DNA from: Paenibacillus sp. FSL H8-0048
Lineage (GTDB): Bacteria; Bacillota; Bacilli; Paenibacillales; Paenibacillaceae
Direction: 5' to 3'
Length of the DNA stretch: 64,000 nucleotides
Assembly: GCF_038002825.1 (NCBI RefSeq)
Contig: NZ_JBBODF010000001.1
Location: 620,001 to 684,000 of the forward strand
In this document: positions 1 to 8,470 of the stretch, piece after piece
How the letters are laid out: each line of letters begins with the position of its first letter
How positions within the stretch are numbered: the first letter of the stretch is position 1
Made by a program: the position numbers and the translations under genes
The notes under the pieces: model-generated
Databases searched by the model: none
The model's input: the letters and a program-made list of their open reading frames with translations, nothing else
What the model was told of the DNA's origin: nothing

Positions 1-198
1 GATCCAACGTGTAATAGTTGTCGAAGGGCAGGAGCTTATCATCCTTTGAGTTTAATGCATCGCCGGCAATTAACGTTTGCGTTGGGATATGATAGAGCGA
101 CATATGATCTGGCGTGTGTCCTGGGGTGAAAACGACTTGAATGCCACCGGCCAGGGGCAGAATGTCTCGATCCTTAAGTGCCGTATGAATGTGCAATG
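1..198 (-). pseudogene. MBL-fold metallo-hydrolase fragment, cut at the 5' side
   Basis: Minus-strand reading from about 198 down to base 1 gives a continuous frame with residues such as LKDRDILPLAGG, then FTPGHTPDHMSLYH and TLIAGDAL. The TPGHTPDH-type motif followed by a GDAL motif is typical of the second half of the metal-binding core of metallo-beta-lactamase-fold hydrolases. The frame leaves the window at base 1, so the C-terminus is unseen. On the other side the expected N-terminal half with the HxHxDH motif is absent: the frame runs straight into a repeat unit at 187-235. I infer that the gene lost its N-terminus at this junction. Substrate cannot be told. Confidence 0.6.
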
Positions 199-235
199 TT
201 GCACATTTTGCAGGATTTTTTATAAATGTACTGGC
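187..235. repeat. Single unit of the GTTGCA 51-bp repeat family
   Basis: The core GTTGCACATTTTGCAGGATT is nearly identical to the cores at 27398, 27553 and 61791 (see the arrays at 27395-27585 and 61789-61970). Only one unit is present here, lying exactly between two gene fragments of opposite orientation. Boundaries are approximate. Confidence 0.6.
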
Positions 236-402
236 GTGAAGCATGGGACCCATCCCTCGGCGCAGCAGCACCTATTTACTTTGACCACGACAGCACGTGG
301 TTTGCGCTTGGGAAGGCCGAAGCACATGCACGTTACTTGGAACGGCAAAAACTCTTGCGGGTGCAAGAGTCCTTTGGAAAGTATGCCGTGTATAAAAACT
401 GA
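226..402 (+). pseudogene. C-terminal fragment of an unrecognised protein
   Basis: From 226 the plus strand has an open frame of 58 codons ending in TGA at 400-402. It contains DHDSTWFALGKAEAHARYLE and then RQKLLRVQESFGKYAVYKN. Codon choice and the helical, charged tail look like a real protein end rather than random sequence. There is no ribosome binding site before the ATG at 226, and a stop codon sits directly before it in the repeat unit. The fragment is therefore read as the 3' remainder of a gene cut off by the repeat. I do not recognise the family. Confidence 0.4.
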
Positions 403-407
403 CGCAA

Positions 408-1373
408 TTAATTGGGAAGTCCCTGAAAAGAATTCCCGCGAGTCAGGCTCTGACTCTGATCGGACCAACGGATCTGAACCGAACGGGAAGTGAAGATGTC
501 GGGCCCGTCCGATACCTGAAAATGCAAGTGTGCTTCACTAGAGTTCCCTGAATTACCAAGATGTCCAATGAGATCTCCCTGCTGGACGTTATCCCCTTTT
601 TTGACAGCTACACTGCCTTTCTTGAGATGTGCTGTGATGCTATGCTCCCCATTTCCATGATCAATGACCACAACATTCCCTTCCGGATCTTCAGCGTTCA
701 TCACGCCCGGAGTGTTATCCGGGATGTCATTTTTGACTTCAACCACCTTGCCATCTGCTGCTGCATGGAGCGGTTCACCAAAAGCATAGTAGTCCTCGTT
801 GTCCTTTCCCTCTCCTTGATAGCTTGCATCATTCTGAGTGCGGATAATGTCGAGTGCGTAACGCTGGGATTCATGAGCATAATGATAGTTGGATAACACA
901 TCGTTCCCGCCCCAGAACACAAACCATTCGCCCTTCAGCGGAAACTGGAATTCAGTTTTGGTCAACGCCTTATCCGTTGCTTCATGTGTTTCAAGCGGCT
1001 GAATAAGCAGCCCCACAATCTTGTGATCTTCGGCAAAAGAGGCCTGTATCCCCTTAGTCCCCGTCTGATCCTTCCACGAACGATCAACCAGTTTGTTCAG
1101 TTTAACTTCCGTAACCTTGTTCCATGAAGTAACGCCTTCCATAAAGCTATCGGCAGTCGTCTTGAATTCGTCCAGCGTTATGATTTTCTGTAGCTCCGGA
1201 CTCATCTGCTTGTAGATGTCCTCCTTCGATCCCTTCATTAAGGTATCCATGAAATTGTCAGGTGTAATCTTTTGCGGTTCAGATGCTTCCGAAGTGCCGC
1301 AGGCAGACAACAGCACACACGTACCAAGCACTGCGGCAAGCCCCTTCCAGCTTTTCGTATATACTCTAGTCAT
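408..1373 (-). CDS. M23-family peptidase lipoprotein
   Basis: A 321-residue protein with a lipoprotein signal peptide (lipobox LSAC, about residue 25), so it is anchored outside the membrane. Residues about 60-170 form an unassigned domain resembling the DUF3887 type often found before M23. Residues about 195-295 are a peptidase M23 (LytM) domain with the zinc-ligand motif HLHFQV and an upstream AHESQRYALD segment in the place of the usual HxxxD. M23 enzymes cut peptide cross-bridges of peptidoglycan; some with degenerate first motifs only regulate other hydrolases. The start is supported by AAAGGAG eight bases upstream of the ATG. The gene is divergent from the two-component system at 1581 and may be its target, which is inference from position only. 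Confidence 0.85.
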   Translation of the reverse strand: MTRVYTKSWKGLAAVLGTCVLLSACGTSEASEPQKITPDNFMDTLMKGSKEDIYKQMSPELQKIITLDEFKTTADSFMEGVTSWNKVTEVKLNKLVDRSWKDQTGTKGIQASFAEDHKIVGLLIQPLETHEATDKALTKTEFQFPLKGEWFVFWGGNDVLSNYHYAHESQRYALDIIRTQNDASYQGEGKDNEDYYAFGEPLHAAADGKVVEVKNDIPDNTPGVMNAEDPEGNVVVIDHGNGEHSITAHLKKGSVAVKKGDNVQQGDLIGHLGNSGNSSEAHLHFQVSDGPDIFTSRSVQIRWSDQSQSLTRGNSFQGLPN

Positions 1374-1580
1374 TTCCCTGCACTCCTTTGTTAGAACGGT
1401 ATTTTTCTAGTTCAGTGTACGAAATCAATCTTACCTGCCGTCTAACCTACTCTTACGTCTATCTTAACTTTACGGCCTGTTCTATCTCCAAAATTAAGCA
1501 TCCGTTAAGGTTGCCGGTACGCTGTCAGCGTTTCAGAATGGTATGATACTTATAAAAAAGCTGGGAGGCTCTATTTCGTC

Positions 1581-2306
1581 ATGGATGAAGTTTCAATCCT
1601 GCTTGTTGATGATGAACAGGCGATTCTGCATATGCTCCGAACGGTATTGCTCAAAGAGCAATTCCTGGATATCGATACGGTCACTAGCGGTGAAGATGCG
1701 ATTGCTGCATGTAAAAAGAAAACCTATCACTGCATCGTGCTGGACGTGATGCTTCCAGGCCGGAGCGGGCTGGAAATCTGCCCGTTTCTGCGTCAAATTA
1801 CAGATGCCCCCATTCTCTTTCTAACTGCAAAAACAACCGATTACGACAAGCTGACCGGCTTCGCGGTTGGCGGAGACGATTATGTCGTTAAACCCTTTAA
1901 CCCGCTGGAAATAGTCGCACGGATCAAATCCCTGCTTAGAAGGTATTTGCCCAGGCAGACGGAAGCAGAAAAACTGCCACAGGAAGGCATCTATGATTTT
2001 GGACGCTTTCAGGTCATGGAGCCAGCCGGTGAGCTCAGAGTAGAGGGTCAACTGGTGAACTGTCCTGCGCTGGTATACCAGCTGCTGCTGTTCTTTTGCA
2101 AACATCCGAATCGTATCTTTAGCAAGTCAGAATTATATGAGCGGGTATGGGGATCGGAGGCCATTTCGGATGACAACACCGTCATGGTACATATTCACCG
2201 GATTCGTGAGCGTATTGAGGCTGATCCCTCCGCGCCTGAGCTGTTGGTGAACGTTCGCGGGCTAGGGTATAAGCTCATTCAGTCCGGCATGGGGCCTGGG
2301 CGATGA
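1581..2306 (+). CDS. OmpR/PhoB-family response regulator
   Basis: A 241-residue protein. The receiver domain (residues 1-120) shows the acidic pair in LLVDDEQ, phospho-acceptor Asp55 in VLDVMLPG, the Thr of FLTAKTT and Lys of VVKPFNP. A winged-helix DNA-binding domain follows (about 145-235) with the SKSELYERVWG and VMVHIHRIRERIE segments. GGGAGG stands 12 bases before the ATG. It overlaps the downstream histidine kinase by four bases (ATGA), so the two are translationally coupled partners. Targets are unknown; the divergent M23 lipoprotein gene is a candidate. Confidence 0.93.
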   Translation: MDEVSILLVDDEQAILHMLRTVLLKEQFLDIDTVTSGEDAIAACKKKTYHCIVLDVMLPGRSGLEICPFLRQITDAPILFLTAKTTDYDKLTGFAVGGDDYVVKPFNPLEIVARIKSLLRRYLPRQTEAEKLPQEGIYDFGRFQVMEPAGELRVEGQLVNCPALVYQLLLFFCKHPNRIFSKSELYERVWGSEAISDDNTVMVHIHRIRERIEADPSAPELLVNVRGLGYKLIQSGMGPGR

Positions 2307-4066
2307 GTGTAAGACGCAGATTGATGACGCGGTTCATTGGCTTGCTTGCGGGTACGGTGGTCCTGATCCTGGTTATCGGCGGAGGTATAGCTTACTGGGT
2401 CATTCAGCAGCTACACGAGGCCAGCCTTGTTGAAGATTTTGCCACTGTCGGGCTCGACCAGCTAATCAGTACAGCCGATATTTTGCCGGACGGCAGTGTT
2501 AAGTATGATCCCGGGCTGCTGAAGCGAATCGAAGAGAACAACGGCTGGCTTCAGATTCTCGATGAGCAGGGTCGTGTGCTGGATGCTTTTCATACCCCTT
2601 CCGATGTGCCGGATCACTATAAACCTGGAGAGCTCATATCTTATTGGCAAGGACAAAAGCCCTTTCCCTACGAGCTATATCTGCTTATCCGGGAACGACA
2701 AGGGATCAATTTCACCCTGCTGTATGGAGAGAACAACCAGGCCGTAACCATGCTGGATCAAGCATATAACGGGGGCCGTTATGCCAATAACAAGCTTGAA
2801 CTGGCATCCAGGCAGCAGGACATCATCCGCACGGCGGATGCCTATCTTCAGATTTTGGATGAACAGGGACAGGAGATGGCTTCTTTCAACAAGCCCGCAG
2901 CAGGCATCCCGGACAGCTACAGCATCCAGGATCTGATTCTTCGTACACGCTACCCCACCCGGTATGGAATGACTACAGTGACCAGCTATGATGAGCAGAA
3001 CCATTCCACCTGGAAGCTGAGTGTTCCTCTTGCAGGCAATCCGGCAGGGAGCAACGTGAACCCCTTCGGGTTTATTTTTGGACCTGCTCTGATTGCACTT
3101 CTGGTATCCATTATCGGCTTGCTGATCCTGCTTGCTGTCTGGTATGCCAACCTATTCGGTTATCCGATGCTCCATATGCTCCAATGGCTGCAGCGGCTTG
3201 AACGCGGACAATATGAGGAGCCGGCCGGACCCCGCGGCAGGCCGCTTAGCCAGAAGAAGAACGGGAAATGGCGGCGGAACTATCGGGTATATACGGAAGT
3301 GTTGCATTCTATCCAAACGTTATCCGATACCCTGAAGCAGGATAAGGAACTCCGCAAACAGACCGACTCTCTGCGGGAGGAATGGATTGCTGGAATTACC
3401 CATGATTTAAAGACACCCCTATCCTCGCTCCAGGGTTATGCACACATGCTGGAAGCAGAGAAATACGAGTGGGCTTCTAATGAAGTACGCGAATTTGCGG
3501 GCATCATGTTAGATAAGTCGATGTACATGGACAGGCTGGTAAGCGACCTGGCCATGACTTATCGTCTGCGCAGTGGCGGATACCAGCCCCCTGTTGAGCA
3601 AACGGATATCAATGCTCTGCTTCAGGAGTTGGTGCATCGTGCTGAACGTAACCCGGCTTATGGAGAGGGCCGCATTACGTTCCAGCCTGCCTCGGCGGAG
3701 GTACTGGGACAAGTACACATTCCCTCCTTTGAAAGAATCGTTGATAATTTGACCGCCAACGCCCTGCTCCATAATCCGCCGGACGCGCAGCTGATTGTAA
3801 GTGTGCAGCCAGGTAAAGAGGCAGGCGATTTCATCGTTCAATTTGCCGATAATGGACGCGGCATGGATCAGGAGACGGAATGGAAGCTGTTCGAACGATA
3901 CTATCGCGGCACAGATACAGGTGCGCCTGATGTCGGCTCAGGCCTAGGCATGGCGGTTACCAAAGGGCTGATCGAGGCCATGCAAGGGCGGATTGAGGTT
4001 CGCTCCAGTCCCGAAGAGGGAACGGAAATACGTTTGATATGGGATGCCCGTTCAAGATTGCTATAA
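2303..4066 (+). CDS. Sensor histidine kinase
   Basis: A 587-residue membrane kinase. TM1 is at about residues 12-35, a large extracytoplasmic sensor region follows (about 36-250), TM2 is at about 255-285, then a HAMP-like linker. The HisKA H-box is EEWIAGITHDLKTPLSSL with phospho-acceptor His367. The HATPase domain shows the N-box (VDNLTANALLHN), NGRGMD and the GSGLGMAV G-box. The extracytoplasmic part contains two similar ILDEQG segments (about residues 88 and 190), suggesting a duplicated sensory fold. It pairs with the overlapping response regulator. The 3' end overlaps the convergent UvrA-like gene by six bases. Confidence 0.93.
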   Translation: MSVRRRLMTRFIGLLAGTVVLILVIGGGIAYWVIQQLHEASLVEDFATVGLDQLISTADILPDGSVKYDPGLLKRIEENNGWLQILDEQGRVLDAFHTPSDVPDHYKPGELISYWQGQKPFPYELYLLIRERQGINFTLLYGENNQAVTMLDQAYNGGRYANNKLELASRQQDIIRTADAYLQILDEQGQEMASFNKPAAGIPDSYSIQDLILRTRYPTRYGMTTVTSYDEQNHSTWKLSVPLAGNPAGSNVNPFGFIFGPALIALLVSIIGLLILLAVWYANLFGYPMLHMLQWLQRLERGQYEEPAGPRGRPLSQKKNGKWRRNYRVYTEVLHSIQTLSDTLKQDKELRKQTDSLREEWIAGITHDLKTPLSSLQGYAHMLEAEKYEWASNEVREFAGIMLDKSMYMDRLVSDLAMTYRLRSGGYQPPVEQTDINALLQELVHRAERNPAYGEGRITFQPASAEVLGQVHIPSFERIVDNLTANALLHNPPDAQLIVSVQPGKEAGDFIVQFADNGRGMDQETEWKLFERYYRGTDTGAPDVGSGLGMAVTKGLIEAMQGRIEVRSSPEEGTEIRLIWDARSRLL

Positions 4067-6316
4067 GGTCTTGCGCAAGTACGTTCCCGTTGTAGAATGT
4101 GTAGCTGCAGCAAGCTGGGCAGGTGTGCCCTCGAATACGATTTGGCCGCCCCGGTGTCCGCCCTCGGGACCCATGTCAATAATCCAGTCTGCACTCTTGA
4201 TCACATCCAGATTATGTTCGATGACTACCACTGAGTTGCCCCCGTCGACCAGGAGGTTCATGATGTCCATCAGACCAGAGATATCGGACATATGCAATCC
4301 GGTTGTCGGCTCATCCATAACGTAGAGGCTGCCCTCCTTGTGAAGCTCCTCAGCCAGCTTGATACGTTGGCATTCACCACCCGACAAGGTGCTCAAAGGC
4401 TGGCCCAGCGTTACGTATCCGAGTCCCACATCCTCCAGTGTCTGCAGCTTGCGGAGGAGCTCTTTCTTACTGAAGAACTCCGAAGCTTCCCGCACCGTCA
4501 TAGCAAGGACGTCGCTGATGGATTGTCCATTCAGTTTGTATGCCAGTACTTCATCGCTGAACCGTCTGCCTGCACAGACTTCGCAAGTCGTCCGTATGGG
4601 CTCGAGAAACGCCAGATCTGTGTAGATCATGCCTAGACCCTGACAATGGGCACAGGCTCCCTTGGAATTGAAGCTGAACAGGGAAGCGCTTACCTTGTTG
4701 ACGGCTGCGAACAGCCGGCGGATGTCGTCCATTATTCCCGTGTAGGTAGCCGGATTAGAGCGGATGGATGTGCCCGCAGCCGACTGATCAATGACGATGG
4801 CTTCCGGATGTGAGGGCAGGAAGGCTCCGTTTATCAGCGTACTTTTACCTGAGCCGGCAACTCCCGTTACCACAGTCAGTACTCCAACAGGGATATCAAC
4901 GCTCACCTCTTTCAGATTGTGCAGGCTGGTGCAGGCTATGCTCATTTTTCCCTTTGGCACTCTGACATATCTCTTCAAGGGCAGACTTTGCTTCAAGTAC
5001 CGTCCTGTTAACGTATCCGCACGGAGTAAGCCTGCAAAATCGCCATTATAGACGATTGTACCCCCCCGGGCACCTGCATGAGGCCCTACATCAATAATAT
5101 AATCGGCGATTTCCATCACCTCGCGGTCATGTTCAACAACAAGTACCGTATTCCCTTTGTCCCGGAGCTGGCGCAGCATGCCGTTCAGACGATGAACATC
5201 CCGCGGGTGCAGCCCGACGCTTGGCTCGTCAAAAATATAGATCATGTCGGTAAGACTGCTGCTTAGATGACGTACCATCTTAATGCGCTGCGACTCCCCT
5301 CCCGACAATGTTGAGGTCTGCCGGTCCAGACTGAGGTACTCCAGCCCGATCGAGACCAGGTGATTCAGCCGGATTAGGATTCCTTCCTTCATAGGTCCGG
5401 CAACGGGGTCCTGAATGGCTTCGATGATACGGATAAGCCCGCCAATCTCCATAGCCGCACACTCTGCGATGTTGTATCCGTTAATCCGGCAGCCTAAGGC
5501 TTCCTGATTAAGCCGGCTTCCCTTACACAGGCTGCATTCGCTGTAGGACAAGAACCGGTCAATGGATTCGCGTTTGGCTTCGGACAGCTCGCTGCTGTCC
5601 CGCTTCAGATATAGGCGTGTGAGCTTGGGCAGCAGACCTTCATAATCCGATTCTATGGCTCCGCCCTTGGTGTTGTACACAATCTTGCTCTCTTTCCCAT
5701 GCAGGAGGACATCCATCTCTTCCTGAGTGTAGTCAGCGAGCTGCTTATCGTTGCTGAATAGTCCGGAATGGGCATATGAATTCCATAACCAGCCCCCCAC
5801 TTTGAAAGCGGGGAACAGGATCGCGCCATCATTCAGCGACCTGGACCTGTCAAGCAGCTTCTCTACATCGAACTGCACCACTTGTCCCACTCCGGAGCAC
5901 TCCGGGCACATACCGGCCGGGTCGTTAAAGGAGAATACATGCGAATTGCCAATGAACGGTTTGCCGATTCTGGAGAACATCAGCCGGAGCATGGCATTGA
6001 TATCTGTGATCGTGCCAACCGTTGAACGGGAGTTGCCGCCGAGTCTTTTCTGATCAATGACAACGGCCGCAGACAAGTTCTCAATGAGATCGGCGTCTGG
6101 CTGACTATACCGGGGCATCCGGTTGCGGATGTATGCGGAGAACGTCTCATTAAGCTGCCGCTGAGCTTCGACACTGATGGTGTCGAAGACAAGCGAAGAT
6201 TTGCCCGAACCTGAGACGCCAGTGAAGATCGTGATTTTTCGTTTCGGGATACGGACATTCACGTTTTTCAGGTTATTCTCTCTCGCGCCTTTGATGACGA
6301 TATCATTAGCGTTCAC
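4061..6316 (-). CDS. Short UvrA-like ABC protein (UvrA2/DrrC type)
   Basis: A 751-residue protein with two ABC ATPase halves: Walker A GVSGSGKSS near residue 33 and GVAGSGKST near residue 483, and two signatures LSGGESQRIKM and LSGGECQRIKL. Zinc-type CxxC pairs are present (CPECSGVG, CSLCKG, CAHCQG, CEVCAG). Repair UvrA proteins are about 940-960 residues; this one lacks roughly 200 residues, consistent with absence of the UvrB-interaction region seen in short paralogs linked to DNA-binding drug tolerance. The start is a GTG that overlaps the end of the upstream DHFR-like gene by 11 bases, with GGTGAG ahead. Function in drug tolerance is inferred from family, not shown. Confidence 0.88.
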   Translation of the reverse strand: MNANDIVIKGARENNLKNVNVRIPKRKITIFTGVSGSGKSSLVFDTISVEAQRQLNETFSAYIRNRMPRYSQPDADLIENLSAAVVIDQKRLGGNSRSTVGTITDINAMLRLMFSRIGKPFIGNSHVFSFNDPAGMCPECSGVGQVVQFDVEKLLDRSRSLNDGAILFPAFKVGGWLWNSYAHSGLFSNDKQLADYTQEEMDVLLHGKESKIVYNTKGGAIESDYEGLLPKLTRLYLKRDSSELSEAKRESIDRFLSYSECSLCKGSRLNQEALGCRINGYNIAECAAMEIGGLIRIIEAIQDPVAGPMKEGILIRLNHLVSIGLEYLSLDRQTSTLSGGESQRIKMVRHLSSSLTDMIYIFDEPSVGLHPRDVHRLNGMLRQLRDKGNTVLVVEHDREVMEIADYIIDVGPHAGARGGTIVYNGDFAGLLRADTLTGRYLKQSLPLKRYVRVPKGKMSIACTSLHNLKEVSVDIPVGVLTVVTGVAGSGKSTLINGAFLPSHPEAIVIDQSAAGTSIRSNPATYTGIMDDIRRLFAAVNKVSASLFSFNSKGACAHCQGLGMIYTDLAFLEPIRTTCEVCAGRRFSDEVLAYKLNGQSISDVLAMTVREASEFFSKKELLRKLQTLEDVGLGYVTLGQPLSTLSGGECQRIKLAEELHKEGSLYVMDEPTTGLHMSDISGLMDIMNLLVDGGNSVVVIEHNLDVIKSADWIIDMGPEGGHRGGQIVFEGTPAQLAAATHSTTGTYLRKTL

Positions 6317-6872
6317 CTAGCTCACCATCCCCATGGTATATGAGCTGAACAAGACCGGAGGAGAAGCTTCTGGTATGAACCAATTTCAGATTTAACCGTT
6401 CTTTGATATCCGCAAACAACGGCTTTCCTTCTCCAAGAACCACAGGGTGAACGGATAATCTGAATTCATCTACAAGTCCTAATTGAATAAACGTTGTAAT
6501 CAGGTTTGCTCCACCAAATAACCAGATGTCCTTACCAGGTCTCTGCTTAATTTTGTTTACTTCTTCGAGAATATGGTCGTTTATGAAAATAGCCTCATGA
6601 CCCGTCCCCTGCTGCGATCTGGAGAAAACATATTTCTTTTTACTATGAATCATTGCCCGTAATTCTTTGTCATTATCCGAATTTTCATGATTTGTCGCAT
6701 GTTCTCTCCATTGGTCATAGCTTTTTCTTCCATAAAATATGGTATCTACTTGATTCAAAAATTGAGCGAACTCCAGCTCCGGGTCCATAATGCACCAGTC
6801 CACTTCCCCATTCTTCCCTTCAATGTAACCATCCAAAGTAACTGCCAAGTCTAATAAAATTCTTCTGCTCAT
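6306..6872 (-). CDS. Dihydrofolate-reductase-family protein (RibD C-terminal type)
   Basis: A 188-residue protein with the RibD_C/DHFR-like fold: N-terminal ILLDLAVTLDGYIEG, central DTIFYGRKSYDQW, and the nucleotide-binding DIWLFGGANLITTFI. The family resembles Bacillus YyaP/YwjB, NADPH-dependent reductases of unknown substrate; it is not a canonical folate enzyme. GAAAGGAG lies eight bases before the ATG. It forms an operon with the UvrA-like gene (11-base overlap). Confidence 0.88.
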   Translation of the reverse strand: MSRRILLDLAVTLDGYIEGKNGEVDWCIMDPELEFAQFLNQVDTIFYGRKSYDQWREHATNHENSDNDKELRAMIHSKKKYVFSRSQQGTGHEAIFINDHILEEVNKIKQRPGKDIWLFGGANLITTFIQLGLVDEFRLSVHPVVLGEGKPLFADIKERLNLKLVHTRSFSSGLVQLIYHGDGELGER

Positions 6873-7032
6873 GATTTATTGCTCCTTTCGTTGATTTACT
6901 ATCATTATAAAGCTTAATCATGACATCTAATGACATATTTTAATATGGCTGTTCTTCTTCTTTTAGTTAAACTTTGATGTGATATAATCATAAGAAACAT
7001 TTGAAAATAGTTGACAAAGGGGTGTATTGCTA

Positions 7033-7431
7033 ATGGCATTAACGTCCGCATTCACGAGCCTCAACCTGCCCGTAAAAAACGTAGCACAATCGAAAGCGTT
7101 TTTCACCGGTCTTGGATTTGAGCGTAACCCGCAATACCCAGATAATGAGACTTCGGTAGCCCTCTTGATCGGCGACAACCTGCAGGTTATGCTGATCCAT
7201 CAAGCCTTTTTTATTACACTTACGGAGAAGGAAACCGTTGATACGGGCAAGTATGCACAGTTGACGATTGCTTTGGAATTCGAAAGCCGGGACAAGGTTG
7301 ATGAAATCGTGAATACCGCACTCTCCTTAGGCGGGAAATTGCACGCGGAACCTGAGGATCATGGGTTCATGTATCATTGGGGCTTCGTGGATTTGGACGG
7401 CCATTTGTGGGCGATTAACTGTATGAGCTAG
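7033..7431 (+). CDS. VOC-family (glyoxalase-like) protein
   Basis: A 132-residue protein in the vicinal-oxygen-chelate family: SLNLPVKNVAQSKAFFTGLG at the start and the C-terminal metal-site segment GFMYHWGFVDLDGHLW. These proteins bind a metal ion and act as small-molecule lyases, isomerases or antibiotic-binding proteins; the substrate is not evident. I chose ATG at 7033 over an in-frame TTG at 7027 because AAAGGGG (7016-7022) is ten bases from the ATG but only four from the TTG. A terminator hairpin follows at 7476. Confidence 0.87.
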   Translation: MALTSAFTSLNLPVKNVAQSKAFFTGLGFERNPQYPDNETSVALLIGDNLQVMLIHQAFFITLTEKETVDTGKYAQLTIALEFESRDKVDEIVNTALSLGGKLHAEPEDHGFMYHWGFVDLDGHLWAINCMS

Positions 7432-7475
7432 GATGAAGCATTGGGTCAAGGCTAACGACGAATAAGGCTGCAAAA

Positions 7476-7510
7476 GAAAGACGCCAGGTATCTTCCCCGG
7501 CGTCTTCTTT
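7476..7510. terminator. Intrinsic terminator shared by convergent genes
   Basis: AAGACGCC (7478-7485) pairs with GGCGTCTT (7499-7506), with T-rich sequence on the plus side and A-rich sequence before it, so it can act for the VOC gene and for the convergent SRPBCC gene. Confidence 0.75.
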
Positions 7511-7562
7511 GGTGCTCGCAAGCAGGTAATCTTGTTCATCCATTAGGGTGATTTTGTTCTGA

Positions 7563-7988
7563 TTAGTTTTTTTCAGTATAGGCTTTAAAGTTGTCCATGA
7601 TTGCCTGCCAGCCCGCTTGCTGGAGCTCAACGGGATTGGCGTTTTCCGCATCGAACGTTTCAATGACCTTCGTCTCATTCCCTTGACGGGCGAACGTAAT
7701 CTCCACTCTTCTTCCGTCTTCTATGGTGTAGCTGATCACCTCATACTGATTCACGACATCGTATACGCCGCCAAAATCAAAGCCCATGCTGCCATCCTTC
7801 GCTTCCATCCGTGTCAGAAAGGTACCTCCGACCCGCAGATTATTCTCGGCTCTCGGTGCATGCCAGTCCCCGGAGGCCTGATTCCACTTGGTGATGTGCT
7901 CCGGCTCGGTCCAGTAGCGCCATACCTTCTCGATAGGAGCTTGTACTACGGTTTGTACAGTTACTTTCGTCGGCTGATTCTCTTTCAT
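7563..7988 (-). CDS. SRPBCC/AHSA1-domain protein
   Basis: A 141-residue START-like (SRPBCC) protein: APIEKVWRYWTEPEHITKW, GGTFLTRMEAKDGS, FDFGGVYDVV and the C-terminal GWQAIMDNFKAYTE are hallmark AHSA1-domain segments. The fold holds a hydrophobic pocket for lipids or other small ligands; the ligand is unknown. The ATG at 7988 is preferred to an in-frame TTG at 8009 because AAAGAGGTG lies nine bases before it. It is the last gene of a minus-strand run: broken response regulator, histidine kinase, psiE, this gene. Confidence 0.87.
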   Translation of the reverse strand: MKENQPTKVTVQTVVQAPIEKVWRYWTEPEHITKWNQASGDWHAPRAENNLRVGGTFLTRMEAKDGSMGFDFGGVYDVVNQYEVISYTIEDGRRVEITFARQGNETKVIETFDAENANPVELQQAGWQAIMDNFKAYTEKN

Positions 7989-8018
7989 TGCAATAGACAC
8001 CTCTTTCAACTGTGATGA

Positions 8019-8426
8019 TTAATGTTGTTCCATAGATTTTTTCCTATTGGCGATAAATAATGCACAGATCATGATAAGTATGGACACCGACCACCAGAAG
8101 GTTGAAACCGCCTGATCATGGTCGATGATAATCAAACGAGTAATTGCCGTGATGCCAATATAAATGAAGTAGCGAAGCGGAAAATGAAACTCTGCCTTGA
8201 AATACTTGATAATCAAGGCAATGAACTCGAAATACATGAAGAATATCAGCAATTCCCCCAACATTTCATAATAGCTGTCTACTCTAGTGAAGAATGATTT
8301 ATATACAACCTGCATAATGTACCAGGTCTCACTGATAAGGAGCACGCTTAGAGCTAACGCCAGTAAAAACAGGCAAATATTAAGCAGTGATTGTAACAGA
8401 TAAGGCAACTTTTTTAAATATTCCAT
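8019..8426 (-). CDS. psiE: PsiE-family membrane protein
   Basis: A 135-residue protein with four predicted membrane helices (about residues 10-33, 60-80, 87-105, 112-130) and the family segments YFEFIALIIKYF and HFPLRYFIYIGITAITR. PsiE is a phosphate-starvation-inducible membrane protein of unknown activity. AGGAG is placed seven bases before the ATG. The gene sits 44 bases after the histidine kinase and 30 bases before the SRPBCC gene, so it is probably co-transcribed with both. Confidence 0.88.
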   Translation of the reverse strand: MEYLKKLPYLLQSLLNICLFLLALALSVLLISETWYIMQVVYKSFFTRVDSYYEMLGELLIFFMYFEFIALIIKYFKAEFHFPLRYFIYIGITAITRLIIIDHDQAVSTFWWSVSILIMICALFIANRKKSMEQH

Positions 8427-8470
8427 TAAATTTCTCCTATTTCATTATATTCGTGAGATACGTATATCGT

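Noticed and set aside
77..493. Plus-strand frame of 138 codons at the left edge
   Set aside because: It crosses the MBL fragment, the repeat and the other gene fragment in frames that do not match either; no domain.
4061..6316. UvrA of nucleotide excision repair
   Set aside because: About 200 residues shorter than repair UvrA and linked to a DHFR-like gene instead of uvrB, so a paralog is more likely.
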